64,000 nt of DNA from Streptomyces mirabilis (GCF_039503195.1 NZ_JBCJKP010000001.1:1302001-1366000); one strand, 5' to 3'; counted from the stretch's first letter, positions 8,420-17,630 are shown. Program-made: numbers and translations. The notes: generated by a model not told the origin, from the sequence alone.

Positions 8420-9470
8420 CGGGAATCCCCTTCGAGTACGGCGACCAGGTTCTGTTGGAGGCAGGGCCCGGAGGTGGCGTGGGCGAGCGCCCGGCCGGAC
8501 TCGCCCCGGTGGACGCGGGCGGCGGCCTCACCGATGCGGATGAGCCCGGCGGCCATGATCGGGTTGGCGGCGAGGGCGCCGCCGGACGGGTTGACGCGCA
8601 CCTCCTGGCCGAGCCGCAGCGCCTTGCGCAGGACCACCTCCTGGGAGGTGAACGGCGCGTGCAACTCGGCCGTGTCGACGGACCGTTCGAAGGCGCCGGC
8701 CCGCTCGGCGGCAAGGCGCGTCGACGGTGAGTCCGTCAGATCGCGCACGCCGAGGCCGTGCGCCTCGATGCGATGGTCGATGCCCCGGATCCAGGCGGGC
8801 CGCCCGCACAGCTCGCGGGCCCGCTCCCCGCCGCGAGGATCACGGCGGCGGCACCGTCGCCGACGGGCGGGCAGTCGCCGACGCGCAGGGGCCGTACGAG
8901 GTACTCGCCCTGGGCCACCGCACCCCGAAGCTGCGCATGGGAGTTGGTGGCGGCCGAAGCACGGCTGCGGGACGCCACCCCCGCCAGCGCGGGCTCGTCG
9001 GTCTCGCCGGCGTCGATGAGCGCCTGCGCCTGGAGGGCCGCGAGGGAGACGGAGTCGGGCCACAGGGGCGCGACGTAGTACGGGTCGAGCTGCCGGGTCA
9101 GCACGTCCCGTACGGATCCGGGTGACGACTTCCCGTACCCGTACACCAGAGCGGTGTCGGCGTCCCCGGTGAGAAGTTTCGTCCACGCCTCGTACAGCGC
9201 CCAGGCCCCGTCCATCTCCACGTGCGACTCGGAGATCGGCGGCCAGGCGCCCACCCCGTCGAGGGCCATGGTGAAGGAGAAGGCGCGGCCCGCCAGGTAG
9301 TCGCTCGAACCGGAGCAGGTGAAACCGATGTCGCTGGTCTTCAGCCCGGTCTGGTCGAGGACGGCGTGCAGGACCGGGATGAGCATCTCCACCTCGGAGA
9401 GCTCGTCGGTGGTGCGCAGATGGTCGCTCTGCGCGAAGGCGACGACGGCGACGTCCCTGATGGGCGGCAT
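8416..9470 (-). pseudogene. Thiolase-superfamily lipid-transfer protein (Ltp4-like), one-base frameshift
   Basis: A second SCP-x/thiolase-type protein, about 351 residues when repaired. The first part (MPPIRDVAVVAFAQSDHLRT to VGDGAAAVILAAG) and the second part (ERARELCGRPAWIRG to LQQNLVAVLEGDSR) are both normal family sequence but in different frames. Adding one C to the CCCC run at 8826-8829 restores AAVILAAGERARELCG. It is either a real frameshift or a homopolymer error. The start at 9470 directly abuts the DUF35 stop at 9471, and the end overlaps the next thiolase by ATGA, so the three genes form one operon. Partner proteins of this class work as a thiolase/DUF35 complex on CoA thioesters. 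Confidence 0.82.
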
Positions 9471-10412
9471 CTACAACAGCTCCTTGTACGTGTCGTACTC
9501 GGCGTCCGGTTCGCCGGTGGGCCGGTAGTGGTCGGGATAGCGGCCGCCCTCCGTCCACACCGGCTCCACCCGCAGCCCCATGCGCACCTGGTCGTAGGGG
9601 ATGCCGCCGATCCGGCCGTGCAGCGCGAGGTCGGCGCCGTCGAGGGCGATGTGCGCGTACACGTACGGCACTTCGATGTCGAGGTTCCTGGCCTTGATGT
9701 TCACGATGCAGTACGTGGTCACGGTGCCGCGCGGGCCCACCTCCACCTGCTCCGACGTGACGACACCGCAGGTGGGGCACGCGCCCCTCGGCGGGACGTA
9801 CACCTTGCGGCAGGACGGGCAGCGCTCGCCCACGGTGCGCCGCGAGGAGAGGCTGTTGATGTAGGCGGACTGGGCGCGGCCGGGCGAGTAGACGTAGTCG
9901 AGGCGCGCGGGAGCGACGATGCCGGTGACCATGTCCTCGAACCGCCCGTCGTGACCCGCGAGCTGCGGGCGGTCTCCGTCGTACGGCTCGAAGCAGGCGA
10001 TGTCGGTGATGGCGCCGGTGCGCTGCGCCGCCCAGCGGACACGCACGCGCATCCCGGTGCGTACGACCTCGGGGCCCGGCGCGTCCAGGGCGTGCAGAAG
10101 GGCGGTGTCCGCGCCGTCGAGCCGGACCAGGACCCAGGCGAAGGGGGTGTCGAGGGGTTGGCCCCGACGGGGTTCGTGGTTCCAGGCCCAGGTGGTGACG
10201 GTGCCGGTGGGGGCGACCTCGACGAGCTCGCCCAGGTCCTCCGCGGTGACGGGGTCGTACTCGACGGGCGGGACGAGCGTCCGGCCGTCTGCGGCCTTCA
10301 CACCCAGGACGACACGCTCACGCAGCCCGGTGAGAAACGCGCTCTGGACGGGGCCGAGCGATCGGGTGAAGGGGAACTCGACGACGAGGGGGGCTTTGAG
10401 GACTTCAGGCAT
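9471..10412 (-). CDS. Zn-ribbon/OB-fold protein with two DUF35-like halves
   Basis: A 313-residue acyl-CoA-associated OB-fold protein. The C-terminal half is a canonical DUF35 unit: a rubredoxin-like zinc ribbon (CPSCRKVYVPPRGACPTCG, four Cys near residues 197-213) followed by an OB fold (GTVTTYCIVNIKARN onward, ending DLALHGRIGGIPYDQVRMG). The N-terminal half looks like a second OB fold without the ribbon (GTVTTWAWNHEPRRG). DUF35 proteins bind acyl-CoA and partner with thiolase-fold enzymes; in steroid degradation they activate Ltp aldolases. It heads the operon with the two thiolases. ATG 10412 is preceded by an AGG-rich stretch. Confidence 0.88.
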   Translation of the reverse strand: MPEVLKAPLVVEFPFTRSLGPVQSAFLTGLRERVVLGVKAADGRTLVPPVEYDPVTAEDLGELVEVAPTGTVTTWAWNHEPRRGQPLDTPFAWVLVRLDGADTALLHALDAPGPEVVRTGMRVRVRWAAQRTGAITDIACFEPYDGDRPQLAGHDGRFEDMVTGIVAPARLDYVYSPGRAQSAYINSLSSRRTVGERCPSCRKVYVPPRGACPTCGVVTSEQVEVGPRGTVTTYCIVNIKARNLDIEVPYVYAHIALDGADLALHGRIGGIPYDQVRMGLRVEPVWTEGGRYPDHYRPTGEPDAEYDTYKELL

Positions 10413-10532
10413 CCCGGTTGTCTCCTTAGGGGAGGGGGATCGTGCGCGTCACGACTCCGTCGGGGGGAGGATCGAGCACGGGGTGACCGCGTCGGGGGGA
10501 AAGGGAGGATCGAGCACGTCCCCGAAGGCGGA

Positions 10533-10548
10533 ACCCGGGCCCCCGGGT
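10533..10548. terminator. Inverted repeat ACCCGGG-CC-CCCGGGT between the crotonase and DUF35 genes
   Basis: A perfect 7-bp inverted repeat with a 2-base centre lies downstream of the crotonase stop (10617) and upstream of the DUF35 start (10412). It could be a terminator or an operator. The same gap also holds two direct copies of GGATCGAGCACG (10468-10479 and 10507-10518). Confidence 0.4.
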
Positions 10549-10616
10549 CTCCCCTCCCGGCCACAGAAGGCCGCTGTCACGTCCGCCGGTCCCGCGCACC
10601 GTCACGACCCCGGACG

Positions 10617-11417
10617 TCACGCGCGCCGATAGACGGGTGGGCGTTTCTCGGTGAAGGCTCGGGAGCCTTCCTTCGCGTCGGCCGTGTCGAAGATCGGCCA
10701 GCCGCGGGTCAGCTCGGCCGCGAGGCCCTCCGTCTCCGTCATCTCGGCGGTCTCGTACACGGACGCCTTCACCGCCTCGACGGCCAGCGGACCGCAGGCG
10801 TTGATCAGTTCGGCGATCTCGAGGGCCTTCGGCCGCGCCGTTCCGTCGGGCACGACGTGTCCGACCAGACCGATCCCGGCGGCCTCCCGGGCCGAGTACG
10901 GACGCCCCGTGAGGAGCATCTCCAGGGCGTGCGTGCGTGGGATCTGGCGTTGCAGGCGGACCGTGGAGCCGCCGATGGGGAAGAGCCCGCGCTTGACCTC
11001 GAAGAGTCCGAAGGTCGCCGACTCTGCCGCGACCCGGATGTCGGTGCCCTGGAGGATCTCGGTACCGCCCGCGACACAGTGACCCTCGACGGCGGCGATC
11101 ACCGGTTTGCGGGGGCGGTGGTGGCGCAGCATCGCCTTCCAGTGCAGATCGGGGTCGGCCTTCAGCCGGTCCCGGTATTGCTGCCCCTCCATGCCCTGCC
11201 CGGCCAACGCCTTGAGGTCCATGCCGGCGCAGAAGGCGTCCCCGGCACCGGTGAGCACGATCGAGCGGATCGCGTCGTCCTCGTCGGCCTCGATCCAGCC
11301 GTCGTACAGACCGACGAGCATCGGCAGCGACAGCGCGTTCTTGGCCTCGGGCCTGTTGAGCGTGAGCACCAGTGTGGCGCCTTCGCGCTGCACGGTGAGG
11401 TGTTCCGTACCACCCAT
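10617..11417 (-). CDS. Enoyl-CoA hydratase/isomerase (crotonase), EchA19-like
   Basis: A 266-residue crotonase that would hydrate an enoyl-CoA in beta-oxidation. It has both oxyanion-hole segments (GDAFCAGMDLKAL and AAVEGHCVAGGTEILQG) and the tail RAFTEKRPPVYRR. The stretch GGTEILQGTDIRVAAESATF followed by GGSTVRLQRQIP is closely like mycobacterial EchA19 as I remember it. ATG 11417 is chosen because ACGGGAGGA precedes it. The gene is divergent from the FadD19-like synthetase, and the 187-base gap carries two candidate operators. A sterol side-chain substrate is an inference from these neighbours. Confidence 0.88.
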   Translation of the reverse strand: MGGTEHLTVQREGATLVLTLNRPEAKNALSLPMLVGLYDGWIEADEDDAIRSIVLTGAGDAFCAGMDLKALAGQGMEGQQYRDRLKADPDLHWKAMLRHHRPRKPVIAAVEGHCVAGGTEILQGTDIRVAAESATFGLFEVKRGLFPIGGSTVRLQRQIPRTHALEMLLTGRPYSAREAAGIGLVGHVVPDGTARPKALEIAELINACGPLAVEAVKASVYETAEMTETEGLAAELTRGWPIFDTADAKEGSRAFTEKRPPVYRRA

Positions 11418-11450
11418 TGCCGTCCTCCCGTCAGACAGGCTCTCTGGAAC

Positions 11451-11464
11451 GAGAACAGGTTGCA
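11451..11464. promoter_or_regulatory. KstR-like operator, one mismatch
   Basis: GAGAACAGGTTGCA matches TnnAACnnGTTnnA, the published mycobacterial KstR consensus as I recall it, at all fixed positions except the first. It lies in the divergent promoter of the crotonase and acyl-CoA synthetase genes. Confidence 0.4.
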
Positions 11465-11488
11465 GGAGGCGCGGGACCAGTACAAGAG

Positions 11489-11512
11489 TTTTCTGACAGA
11501 CAGTCAGATTTC
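11489..11512. promoter_or_regulatory. Operator-like inverted repeat, shared type (copy 1)
   Basis: TTTTCTGAC, five bases, then GTCAGATTTC, with inverted core TCTGAC (11492-11497) and GTCAGA (11503-11508). The same 24-base pattern (TTTTCTGAY, five bases, GTCAGWTTTC) recurs at 20389-20412 before the nitronate-monooxygenase-like gene. It fits a TetR-family site. Confidence 0.65.
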
Positions 11513-11604
11513 TTCTGCGCGGGCCCTTCCCAGTTGTGGCGGGCTTTGCTCTGATGGCCGTCGAGCCGAGGGGCGGGACCGGACGCACGACGTCAGGAGG
11601 AGCG

Positions 11605-13224
11605 GTGGAGTACAACCTTGCCGACCTGTTCGAGTCGGTCGTCGACGTGGTTCCTGGCCGCGAGGCGCTCGTGTACATCGACCATCCGGGCACGGGCGCG
11701 GAGCGCCGTCTGACGTACGCGCAACTCGACGCGGCGGCCAATCGCGTCGCCCATCACCTGATCGACAGCGGCATCCGCCCCGGCGAGCACCTCGGACTGC
11801 ACCTCTACAACGGCGTCGAGTACGTGCAGACCGTGCTGGGCTGCCTGAAGGCACGGATCGTGCCGGTCAACGTCAACTACCGCTACGTGGAAGAGGAGTT
11901 GGTCTACCTCTACCGGGACGCGGATCTGGTGGCGCTGGTCTTCGACACGGAGTTCACCGACCGGGTGGCGGCGGCACTGCCGCGGGCCTCGGCGCTGCGG
12001 CATCTCCTGCGGGTGGGGGGCGCGGCGACCGACGGGGCCTCCTTGCCCGCCCTGGACTTCGCCGAGGCCGAGGCCGCCGGATCCCCCGAACGGGGTTTCC
12101 CGCCGCGCTCGGCGGACGACCAGTTCATCATCTACACCGGCGGCACCACCGGCATGCCCAAGGGTGTGATGTGGCGCCAGGAGGACCTGTTCTTCTCCGG
12201 GCTGGGCGGCGGGGCCCCGACGGGCGAGCCGGTCAGGAAGCCGGAGGAGCTCGCCGAGCGGGTGGCGGCCGGCAGTGAGGGCATCACGTTCTTCCCCACT
12301 CCCCCGCTGATGCACGGCACGTCGACACTGACGGCGTTCATCGGGTTCAACTTCGGCCAACGGGTCGTGATCCACCGCAAGTTCGTCCCCGAAGAGGTCC
12401 TGCGGACGGTGGAGAGGGAGAGGGTCACCAGCATGTCGCTGGTCGGCGACGCGATGCTGCGCCCGCTGATCGACGCGCTGCGGGGGCCGATGAAGGGCAC
12501 GGACTGCTCCTCGATGTTCAGCGTGTCCTCGTCCGGCGCGATCATGTCGGAGACGGTGCGCGAGCAGTTCCAGTCACTGGTCCCGAACGTGATGCTGCTC
12601 AACAACTACGGCTCCTCGGAGTCCGGCTTCAACGGCACCGCGACCGCGGACTCGGGGGCCGGACAGGGTTTCCGGCTCCGGGTCAACTCCCGTACGCAGG
12701 TCGTGGATCCGGCCACGTACGAGCCGGTCGCCGTCGGTGAGCCCGGCCGGGTCGCACAGCGTGGCCATGTCCCCCTCGGCTACTACAACGACCCGAAGAA
12801 GACCGCCGAGACCTTCTTCCAGAAGGACGACGAGCGGTGGGTGCTGCTCGGCGACATGGCGACGGTCGACGAGGAGGGCATCGTCACCGTCCTCGGCCGC
12901 GGCTCCCAGTGCATCAACACCGGTGGCGAGAAGGTCTATCCGGAGGAGGTCGAGCAGGCCCTGAAGTCCCATCCGGACGTGTACGACGCGCTGGTCGCCG
13001 GGGTGCCGGACGAGAAGTGGGGCAACCACGTGGCGGCGGTCGTCCAGCTCCGCGAGGGCGCGGGCAGTCCCTCGCTGGAGGACATCCAGATCCACTGCCG
13101 AAGCCACCTGGCCGGCTACAAGATCCCCCGCCAGCTCGTCATCACCGACACCATCCAGCGCTCGCCCAGCGGCAAGGCGGACTACCGGTGGGCGCGCTCG
13201 GTGGCGACCCAGGCGGCCCACTGA
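11605..13224 (+). CDS. Acyl-CoA synthetase (AMP-forming), FadD19-like
   Basis: A 539-residue ANL-superfamily ligase that activates a carboxylic acid to its CoA thioester through an acyl-adenylate. It has the P-loop (YTGGTTGMPKGVMWRQED, near residue 175), the NNYGSSESGFNG adenine motif, the GDMATVDEEG hinge region, and the terminal Lys in SPSGKADYRW. The MWRQED segment, RYVEEELVYLYRDADLVALV and GGEKVYPEEVEQALKSHPDV are strongly like mycobacterial FadD19, which activates sterol side chains; that substrate is inferred. GTG 11605 is chosen because AGGAGGAG (11595-11602) lies just upstream. It is transcribed divergently from the crotonase. Confidence 0.9.
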   Translation: MEYNLADLFESVVDVVPGREALVYIDHPGTGAERRLTYAQLDAAANRVAHHLIDSGIRPGEHLGLHLYNGVEYVQTVLGCLKARIVPVNVNYRYVEEELVYLYRDADLVALVFDTEFTDRVAAALPRASALRHLLRVGGAATDGASLPALDFAEAEAAGSPERGFPPRSADDQFIIYTGGTTGMPKGVMWRQEDLFFSGLGGGAPTGEPVRKPEELAERVAAGSEGITFFPTPPLMHGTSTLTAFIGFNFGQRVVIHRKFVPEEVLRTVERERVTSMSLVGDAMLRPLIDALRGPMKGTDCSSMFSVSSSGAIMSETVREQFQSLVPNVMLLNNYGSSESGFNGTATADSGAGQGFRLRVNSRTQVVDPATYEPVAVGEPGRVAQRGHVPLGYYNDPKKTAETFFQKDDERWVLLGDMATVDEEGIVTVLGRGSQCINTGGEKVYPEEVEQALKSHPDVYDALVAGVPDEKWGNHVAAVVQLREGAGSPSLEDIQIHCRSHLAGYKIPRQLVITDTIQRSPSGKADYRWARSVATQAAH

Positions 13225-13470
13225 CGCACAGGCCGGCGGGTTGCGGCCCACTGACGCATGTGCCGGAACCCGGCGGCCACCGCGACCGACAGCCGCAGCC
13301 CCGACACCAAGTGGCCCGCGATCGGCGTGCGGACGCGCTCGAAGGCGGGCGGGGCGAGGAACAGCGGTCCGTGGAAGCCCAGGTCGAGGAGAGCGCCCGT
13401 GCCGAGCCCGTCCCGGGGCGACCGGTGACGGTCGAACGCGACGGTCGTCGGCCGTCTCCGCCAGGGCGCC
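13225..13470. other. 246-bp gap between convergent acyl-CoA synthetase genes
   Basis: GCGGCCCACTGACGCA occurs twice (about 13214 and 13242), the first copy covering the stop of the FadD19-like gene. On the minus strand a short stretch reads like protein (FHGPLFLAPPAFERVRTPI), possibly the remnant of a lost coding sequence. No intact gene is seen. Confidence 0.4.
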
Positions 13471-15015
13471 CTATCCCTGGGCGGTCTCGGCCCGTGCGTC
13501 CGCGAAGCGGTCCCTCAGCTCGCGTTTGAGGATCTTCCCGCTGGCGTTGCGGGGCAGTTCGTCCACGAAGATGACCTGCTTGGGCGCCTTGAAGGCGGCG
13601 AGCTTCTCGCGTGCGTGGGCCAGGAGTTCGGCCTCGGTGACCTCGGTACGGGCGACGACGACCGCCGTGACCGCCTCGATCCACCGCTCGTCGGGCAGCC
13701 CGACCACGGCCACCTCGGCGACGGCATCGTGTGTGTAGAGCGCGTCCTCGACCTGGCGCGAGGCGACCAGCACGCCACCGGAGTTGATGACGTCCTTCAC
13801 CCGGTCGACGACGGTGAAGTAGCCCTCCTCGTCGCGCACGGCGAGGTCGCCCGAGTGGAACCAGCCGTCACGGAAGGCCTCCGCGGTCTCCTCCGGCTTG
13901 TCCCAGTAGCCCTCGCACAACTGCGGTGAGCGGTAGACGATTTCGCCCCGCTCCCCGTCGGGCACGTCCTTGCCGGCCTCGTCGACGACCCGCGCCTCGA
14001 CGAACAGCACCGGCCGCCCGCACGAGTCCATCCGCCCCTTGTGCTCGTGGGGTCCGAGGACCATGGCCAGCGGTCCGATCTCGCTCTGGCCGAAGCAGTT
14101 GTAGAACGCCAGCTTCGGCAGCCGCTCCCGCAGCCGTTCCAGAACCGGCACCGGCATGATCGACGCCCCGTAGTACGCCTTGCGCAGTCCGCTCAGGTCA
14201 CGGGTGGCGAAGTCGGGGCGGTGGGACAGTCCGATCCAGACGGTGGGCGGCGCGAACAGGCTGTCCGCGTGACCGGCCTCGACCAGGTCGAGGATCTGCC
14301 CGGCGTCGGGCGCGTCGAGGATCACGTTCACGGCGCCGACCGCGAGATAGGGCAGGAGGAACACATGCATCTGCGCCGAGTGGTAGAGCGGCAGCGAGTG
14401 CACGGGCAGATCGCCGGCCTGCAGATCGAGGGCGGTGATCGCGCTGAGATACTCGTGCACCAGCGCACGGTGGGTCAGCATGGCGCCCTTGGGCAGCGCG
14501 GTGGTGCCGGAGGTGTAGAGGAGTTGCGTCAGGTCCTCGCCGCGGGGCTCCGGTCCGTCGTACGGCGCTGTCGTGTCGAGTCGCGCGAGCAGCGCGTCGT
14601 CGCTGTCGCGCAGGGCGAGAACGCGGGTTCCCTCGGGGAGGTTCCCGGCCAGGTCCGGGTCGGCCAGGACCAGTCCGCAGCCGGCCTGTCCGACGATGTA
14701 CGCGAGGTCGTCACCGGTCAGGTTCTGGTTGACCGGCACGTGCACCAGCCCGCCGCGCGCGCACGCGAGGAAGCCGATCAGGTACGCGTCCGAGTTGTGG
14801 CCGTAGGCACCGACACGGTCGCCCGGCGCCAGTCCCGAGGAGCGCAGCACCTGGGCCGCGCGGGAGACGGCCTCGTCGAGTTCGGCGTAGGTCCAGGACC
14901 GGTCGCGGTAGTGGATCGCGACGCGTTCGGGGGTCCGCCGGGCGCTGCGCCGCAGCACCCCGTCGACCGTGACGCTCCGGCCCGCCGCCACCGTGGGGTT
15001 CTGACCCGCCGTCAT
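13471..15015 (-). CDS. Acyl-CoA synthetase (AMP-forming), 514 aa
   Basis: An ANL-family acyl-CoA ligase. The AMP-binding P-loop is LLYTSGTTALPKGAMLTHRA (near residue 170); later motifs are FYNCFGQSEIGPLAM, DGWFHSGDLAVRDEEGYF and the acetylatable Lys in NASGKILKRELRD. It resembles medium/long-chain FadD enzymes more than the FadD19 group. The gene is monocistronic, convergent with the FadD19-like gene and divergent from the penicillin-acylase-like gene. ATG 15015 is preceded by AGGAGC. It adds a second CoA-activation step to the block; the substrate cannot be told from sequence. Confidence 0.9.
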   Translation of the reverse strand: MTAGQNPTVAAGRSVTVDGVLRRSARRTPERVAIHYRDRSWTYAELDEAVSRAAQVLRSSGLAPGDRVGAYGHNSDAYLIGFLACARGGLVHVPVNQNLTGDDLAYIVGQAGCGLVLADPDLAGNLPEGTRVLALRDSDDALLARLDTTAPYDGPEPRGEDLTQLLYTSGTTALPKGAMLTHRALVHEYLSAITALDLQAGDLPVHSLPLYHSAQMHVFLLPYLAVGAVNVILDAPDAGQILDLVEAGHADSLFAPPTVWIGLSHRPDFATRDLSGLRKAYYGASIMPVPVLERLRERLPKLAFYNCFGQSEIGPLAMVLGPHEHKGRMDSCGRPVLFVEARVVDEAGKDVPDGERGEIVYRSPQLCEGYWDKPEETAEAFRDGWFHSGDLAVRDEEGYFTVVDRVKDVINSGGVLVASRQVEDALYTHDAVAEVAVVGLPDERWIEAVTAVVVARTEVTEAELLAHAREKLAAFKAPKQVIFVDELPRNASGKILKRELRDRFADARAETAQG

Positions 15016-15200
15016 GACCTGCTCCTTCGTCCGACTGCTGTGCCGTGATCCTCGTTCCGGCCCGCGAACGGGGTCAAGCGTCCCGCGCCCTTGGCGCGAA
15101 GAGGATCAACCCCGCCGTGAAACGTACTGACACCAGGTCACACGTCTGTGGCTGTTGTTACGCTCAACCGCCCCTTCCCTCAATGATGTCGGGAGGCACG

Positions 15201-17624
15201 ATGCGCATCCGCCCCGGACGGTTCGCTGTCCTGGCCGTAGCCCTGCTCACCGCCTCGGCCGCGCTGCCCGCGACCGCCGCGAACGGCCAGGAGCGTCAGC
15301 ACTCTCCGTCCCACCCGTCCTCCGGCGGTCTGTCCGCCGTGATCCGCTACACCGAGTACGGCATTCCGCACATCCTCGCCAAGAACTACGCGGACCTCGG
15401 CTTCGGCACCGGCTGGGCGCAGGCCGCCGACCAGGTGTGCAGCCTCGCCGACGGGTTCGTGACCGTACGCGGAGAACGCTCCCGCTTCTTCGGTCCCGAC
15501 GCGGCACCCGACGGTTCGCTGTCCTCGGCGGCCGAGAACCTCTCCAGCGACCTCTACTTCCGCGGCGTGCGTGCCACGGGCACCGTGGAGAAACTGCTCG
15601 CGGAGCCCGCGCCACGGGGTCCGAGCCGCGATTCCAAGGATCTGATGCGGGGCTGGGCGGCCGGCTACAACGCCTGGCTCGCCCAGAACCGGATCACCGA
15701 TCCGGCCTGCCGGGGCGCCTTCTGGGTCCGGCCCGTGACCGCCGTGGACGTGGCCGCGCGTACCTTCGCGCTGGCGGTGCTCGGCGGTCAGGGCCGCGCG
15801 GTCGACGGCATCACGGCCGCGCGGCCGCCCGCGACGACCGCCGCGCGTACCGCCGTCGGCATACCCGACCCACAGAGTGCCGCGCGCGCCGCCCGAAAAC
15901 TCCTCGACACCGCCGACATGGGGTCCAACGCGGTCGCCTTCAGCGGTGCCACCACGGCCAACGGCCGCGGGTTGCTGCTCGGCAACCCGCACTATCCGTG
16001 GCAGGGCGGCCGTCGTTTCTGGCAGTCGCAGCAGACGATCCCCGGAGAGCTGAACGTGGCGGGCGGCGCGCTGCTCGGCTCCACCACGGTCTCCATCGGG
16101 CACAACGCACGGATGGCCTGGAGCCATACCGTCGCCACCGGTGTCACGCTCAACCTCCATCAGCTGACGCTGGATCCGGCCGACCCGACGACCTACCTGG
16201 TGGACGGGAAGCCGGAGCGGATGACGAGGCGAACCGTGACCGTCGAGGCGCGGGGCGGCCCGCCCGTCACCCGCACCCAGTGGTGGACCCGCTACGGCCC
16301 GGTCGTCACCTCGCTGGGCGCGGGACTCCCGCTGCCCTGGACCTCCACGACGGCGTACGCCCTCAACGACCCCAACGCCGAGAACCTGCGCGCCCCCGAC
16401 ACCGCCCTCGGCTTCGGCCGGGCCCGCGACACGGCCGACGTCCTCACGACGCTGAGGCGCACACAGGGGCTGCCCTGGATCAACACGATCGCCGCCGACT
16501 CGGGCGGACACTCGCTGTTCACGCAGTCGCAGGTCCTCCCGCGCATCACCGACGAGTTGGCCCAGCGCTGCTCGACGGCGCTCGGCAAGGCCCTCTATCC
16601 GTCGTCGGGTATCGCGGTCCTCGACGGCTCCCGCGGCGAATGCGCGCCGGGCAGCGACCCCGACGCCGTACAGCCCGGGATCTTCGGGCCCGCGCACATG
16701 CCGGTCCTCAAGGACGCGCCGTACGCGGAGAACTCCAACGACAGCGCCTGGCTGGCCAATACGGACCGGCCGCTCACGGGGTACGAACGGGTCTTCGGGC
16801 CGATCGGCTCGCCGCTGTCGAGCCGTGCGCGCGGCGCGAAGGCGGACGTGTCCGCGATGGCCGCGAAGGGCGAGCTGACCGTACGGGACCTACAGGCGCA
16901 GCAGTTCGCGAACCGGGCGACCTCGGGTGACCTCATCGCCGCCGACACGGCCCGTGCCTGTGCCGCGCTGCCCGGTGGGACGGCGACGGGCAGCGACGGC
17001 AAGGCCGTCGACGTGAGTGAGGCGTGCGGTGTGCTGAAGACGTGGGACCACTCGATGAAGACCGGCAGCCGGGGCGCACTGCTCTTCGACCGGTTCTGGC
17101 GGCGGCTGACCGCCGTGACCGCGCCCGCGCAGCTCTGGAAGGTGCCGTTCTCGGCGGCGGACCCCGTACACACGCCGAACACGCTCAACACGCAAGCGCC
17201 CGGCGTGGCCACGGCCCTCGCCGACGCGGTGAGCGAGCTGCGGGCGGCGGGCATCGCGCTGGACGCGACGCTCGGCGCGCACCAGGTCGTCGTCCGCGGC
17301 GATCGACGCATCCCCGTGCCGGGCGGCACGGAGTCGCTCGGCGTGTGGAACAAGGTCGAGCCGGTGTGGGACGCGGCGGCCGGCGGCTACACCGAGGTCA
17401 CCACGGGGTCCTCGTACATCCAGGCCGTCGGGTGGGACGGCGGCCGTTGCCCGGTCGCCCGTACGCTGCTGACCTACTCCCAGTCCTCGAACCCGAACTC
17501 GCCGCACTTCAGTGACCAGACGCGGCTGTTCTCCGAGGGGAAGTGGGTCACCTCCCGGTTCTGCGAAAAGGACATCCTGTCCTCGCCCGGGCTGCGGGTG
17601 ATCCGCGTGGGCGAGCACCGCTGA
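15201..17624 (+). CDS. Secreted penicillin-acylase-family N-terminal nucleophile hydrolase
   Basis: An 807-residue precursor of the penicillin acylase/AHL acylase/lipopeptide acylase family, enzymes that cleave amide bonds. A Sec signal peptide occupies residues 1-27 (RFAVLAVALLTASAALPATAA). The family starts with IRYTEYGIPHILAKNYADLGFG. The autocatalytic cleavage and catalytic site is Gly241-Ser242-Asn243 in MGSNAVAFSG, so the large-subunit N-terminus would be Ser242. Oxyanion and substrate motifs follow (NPHYPWQGGRRFW, ENSNDSAWLANTDRP). ATG 15201 has GGGAGG five bases upstream. A strong hairpin ends the transcript. Actinomycete relatives include aculeacin and echinocandin acylases; the real substrate is unknown. 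Confidence 0.9.
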   Translation: MRIRPGRFAVLAVALLTASAALPATAANGQERQHSPSHPSSGGLSAVIRYTEYGIPHILAKNYADLGFGTGWAQAADQVCSLADGFVTVRGERSRFFGPDAAPDGSLSSAAENLSSDLYFRGVRATGTVEKLLAEPAPRGPSRDSKDLMRGWAAGYNAWLAQNRITDPACRGAFWVRPVTAVDVAARTFALAVLGGQGRAVDGITAARPPATTAARTAVGIPDPQSAARAARKLLDTADMGSNAVAFSGATTANGRGLLLGNPHYPWQGGRRFWQSQQTIPGELNVAGGALLGSTTVSIGHNARMAWSHTVATGVTLNLHQLTLDPADPTTYLVDGKPERMTRRTVTVEARGGPPVTRTQWWTRYGPVVTSLGAGLPLPWTSTTAYALNDPNAENLRAPDTALGFGRARDTADVLTTLRRTQGLPWINTIAADSGGHSLFTQSQVLPRITDELAQRCSTALGKALYPSSGIAVLDGSRGECAPGSDPDAVQPGIFGPAHMPVLKDAPYAENSNDSAWLANTDRPLTGYERVFGPIGSPLSSRARGAKADVSAMAAKGELTVRDLQAQQFANRATSGDLIAADTARACAALPGGTATGSDGKAVDVSEACGVLKTWDHSMKTGSRGALLFDRFWRRLTAVTAPAQLWKVPFSAADPVHTPNTLNTQAPGVATALADAVSELRAAGIALDATLGAHQVVVRGDRRIPVPGGTESLGVWNKVEPVWDAAAGGYTEVTTGSSYIQAVGWDGGRCPVARTLLTYSQSSNPNSPHFSDQTRLFSEGKWVTSRFCEKDILSSPGLRVIRVGEHR

Positions 17625-17630
17625 CGGCAG

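Noticed and set aside
9222..12278. A 1018-codon plus-strand open frame
   Set aside because: It is a shadow of the thiolase, DUF35 and crotonase genes on the minus strand and then runs out of frame over the FadD19-like gene.
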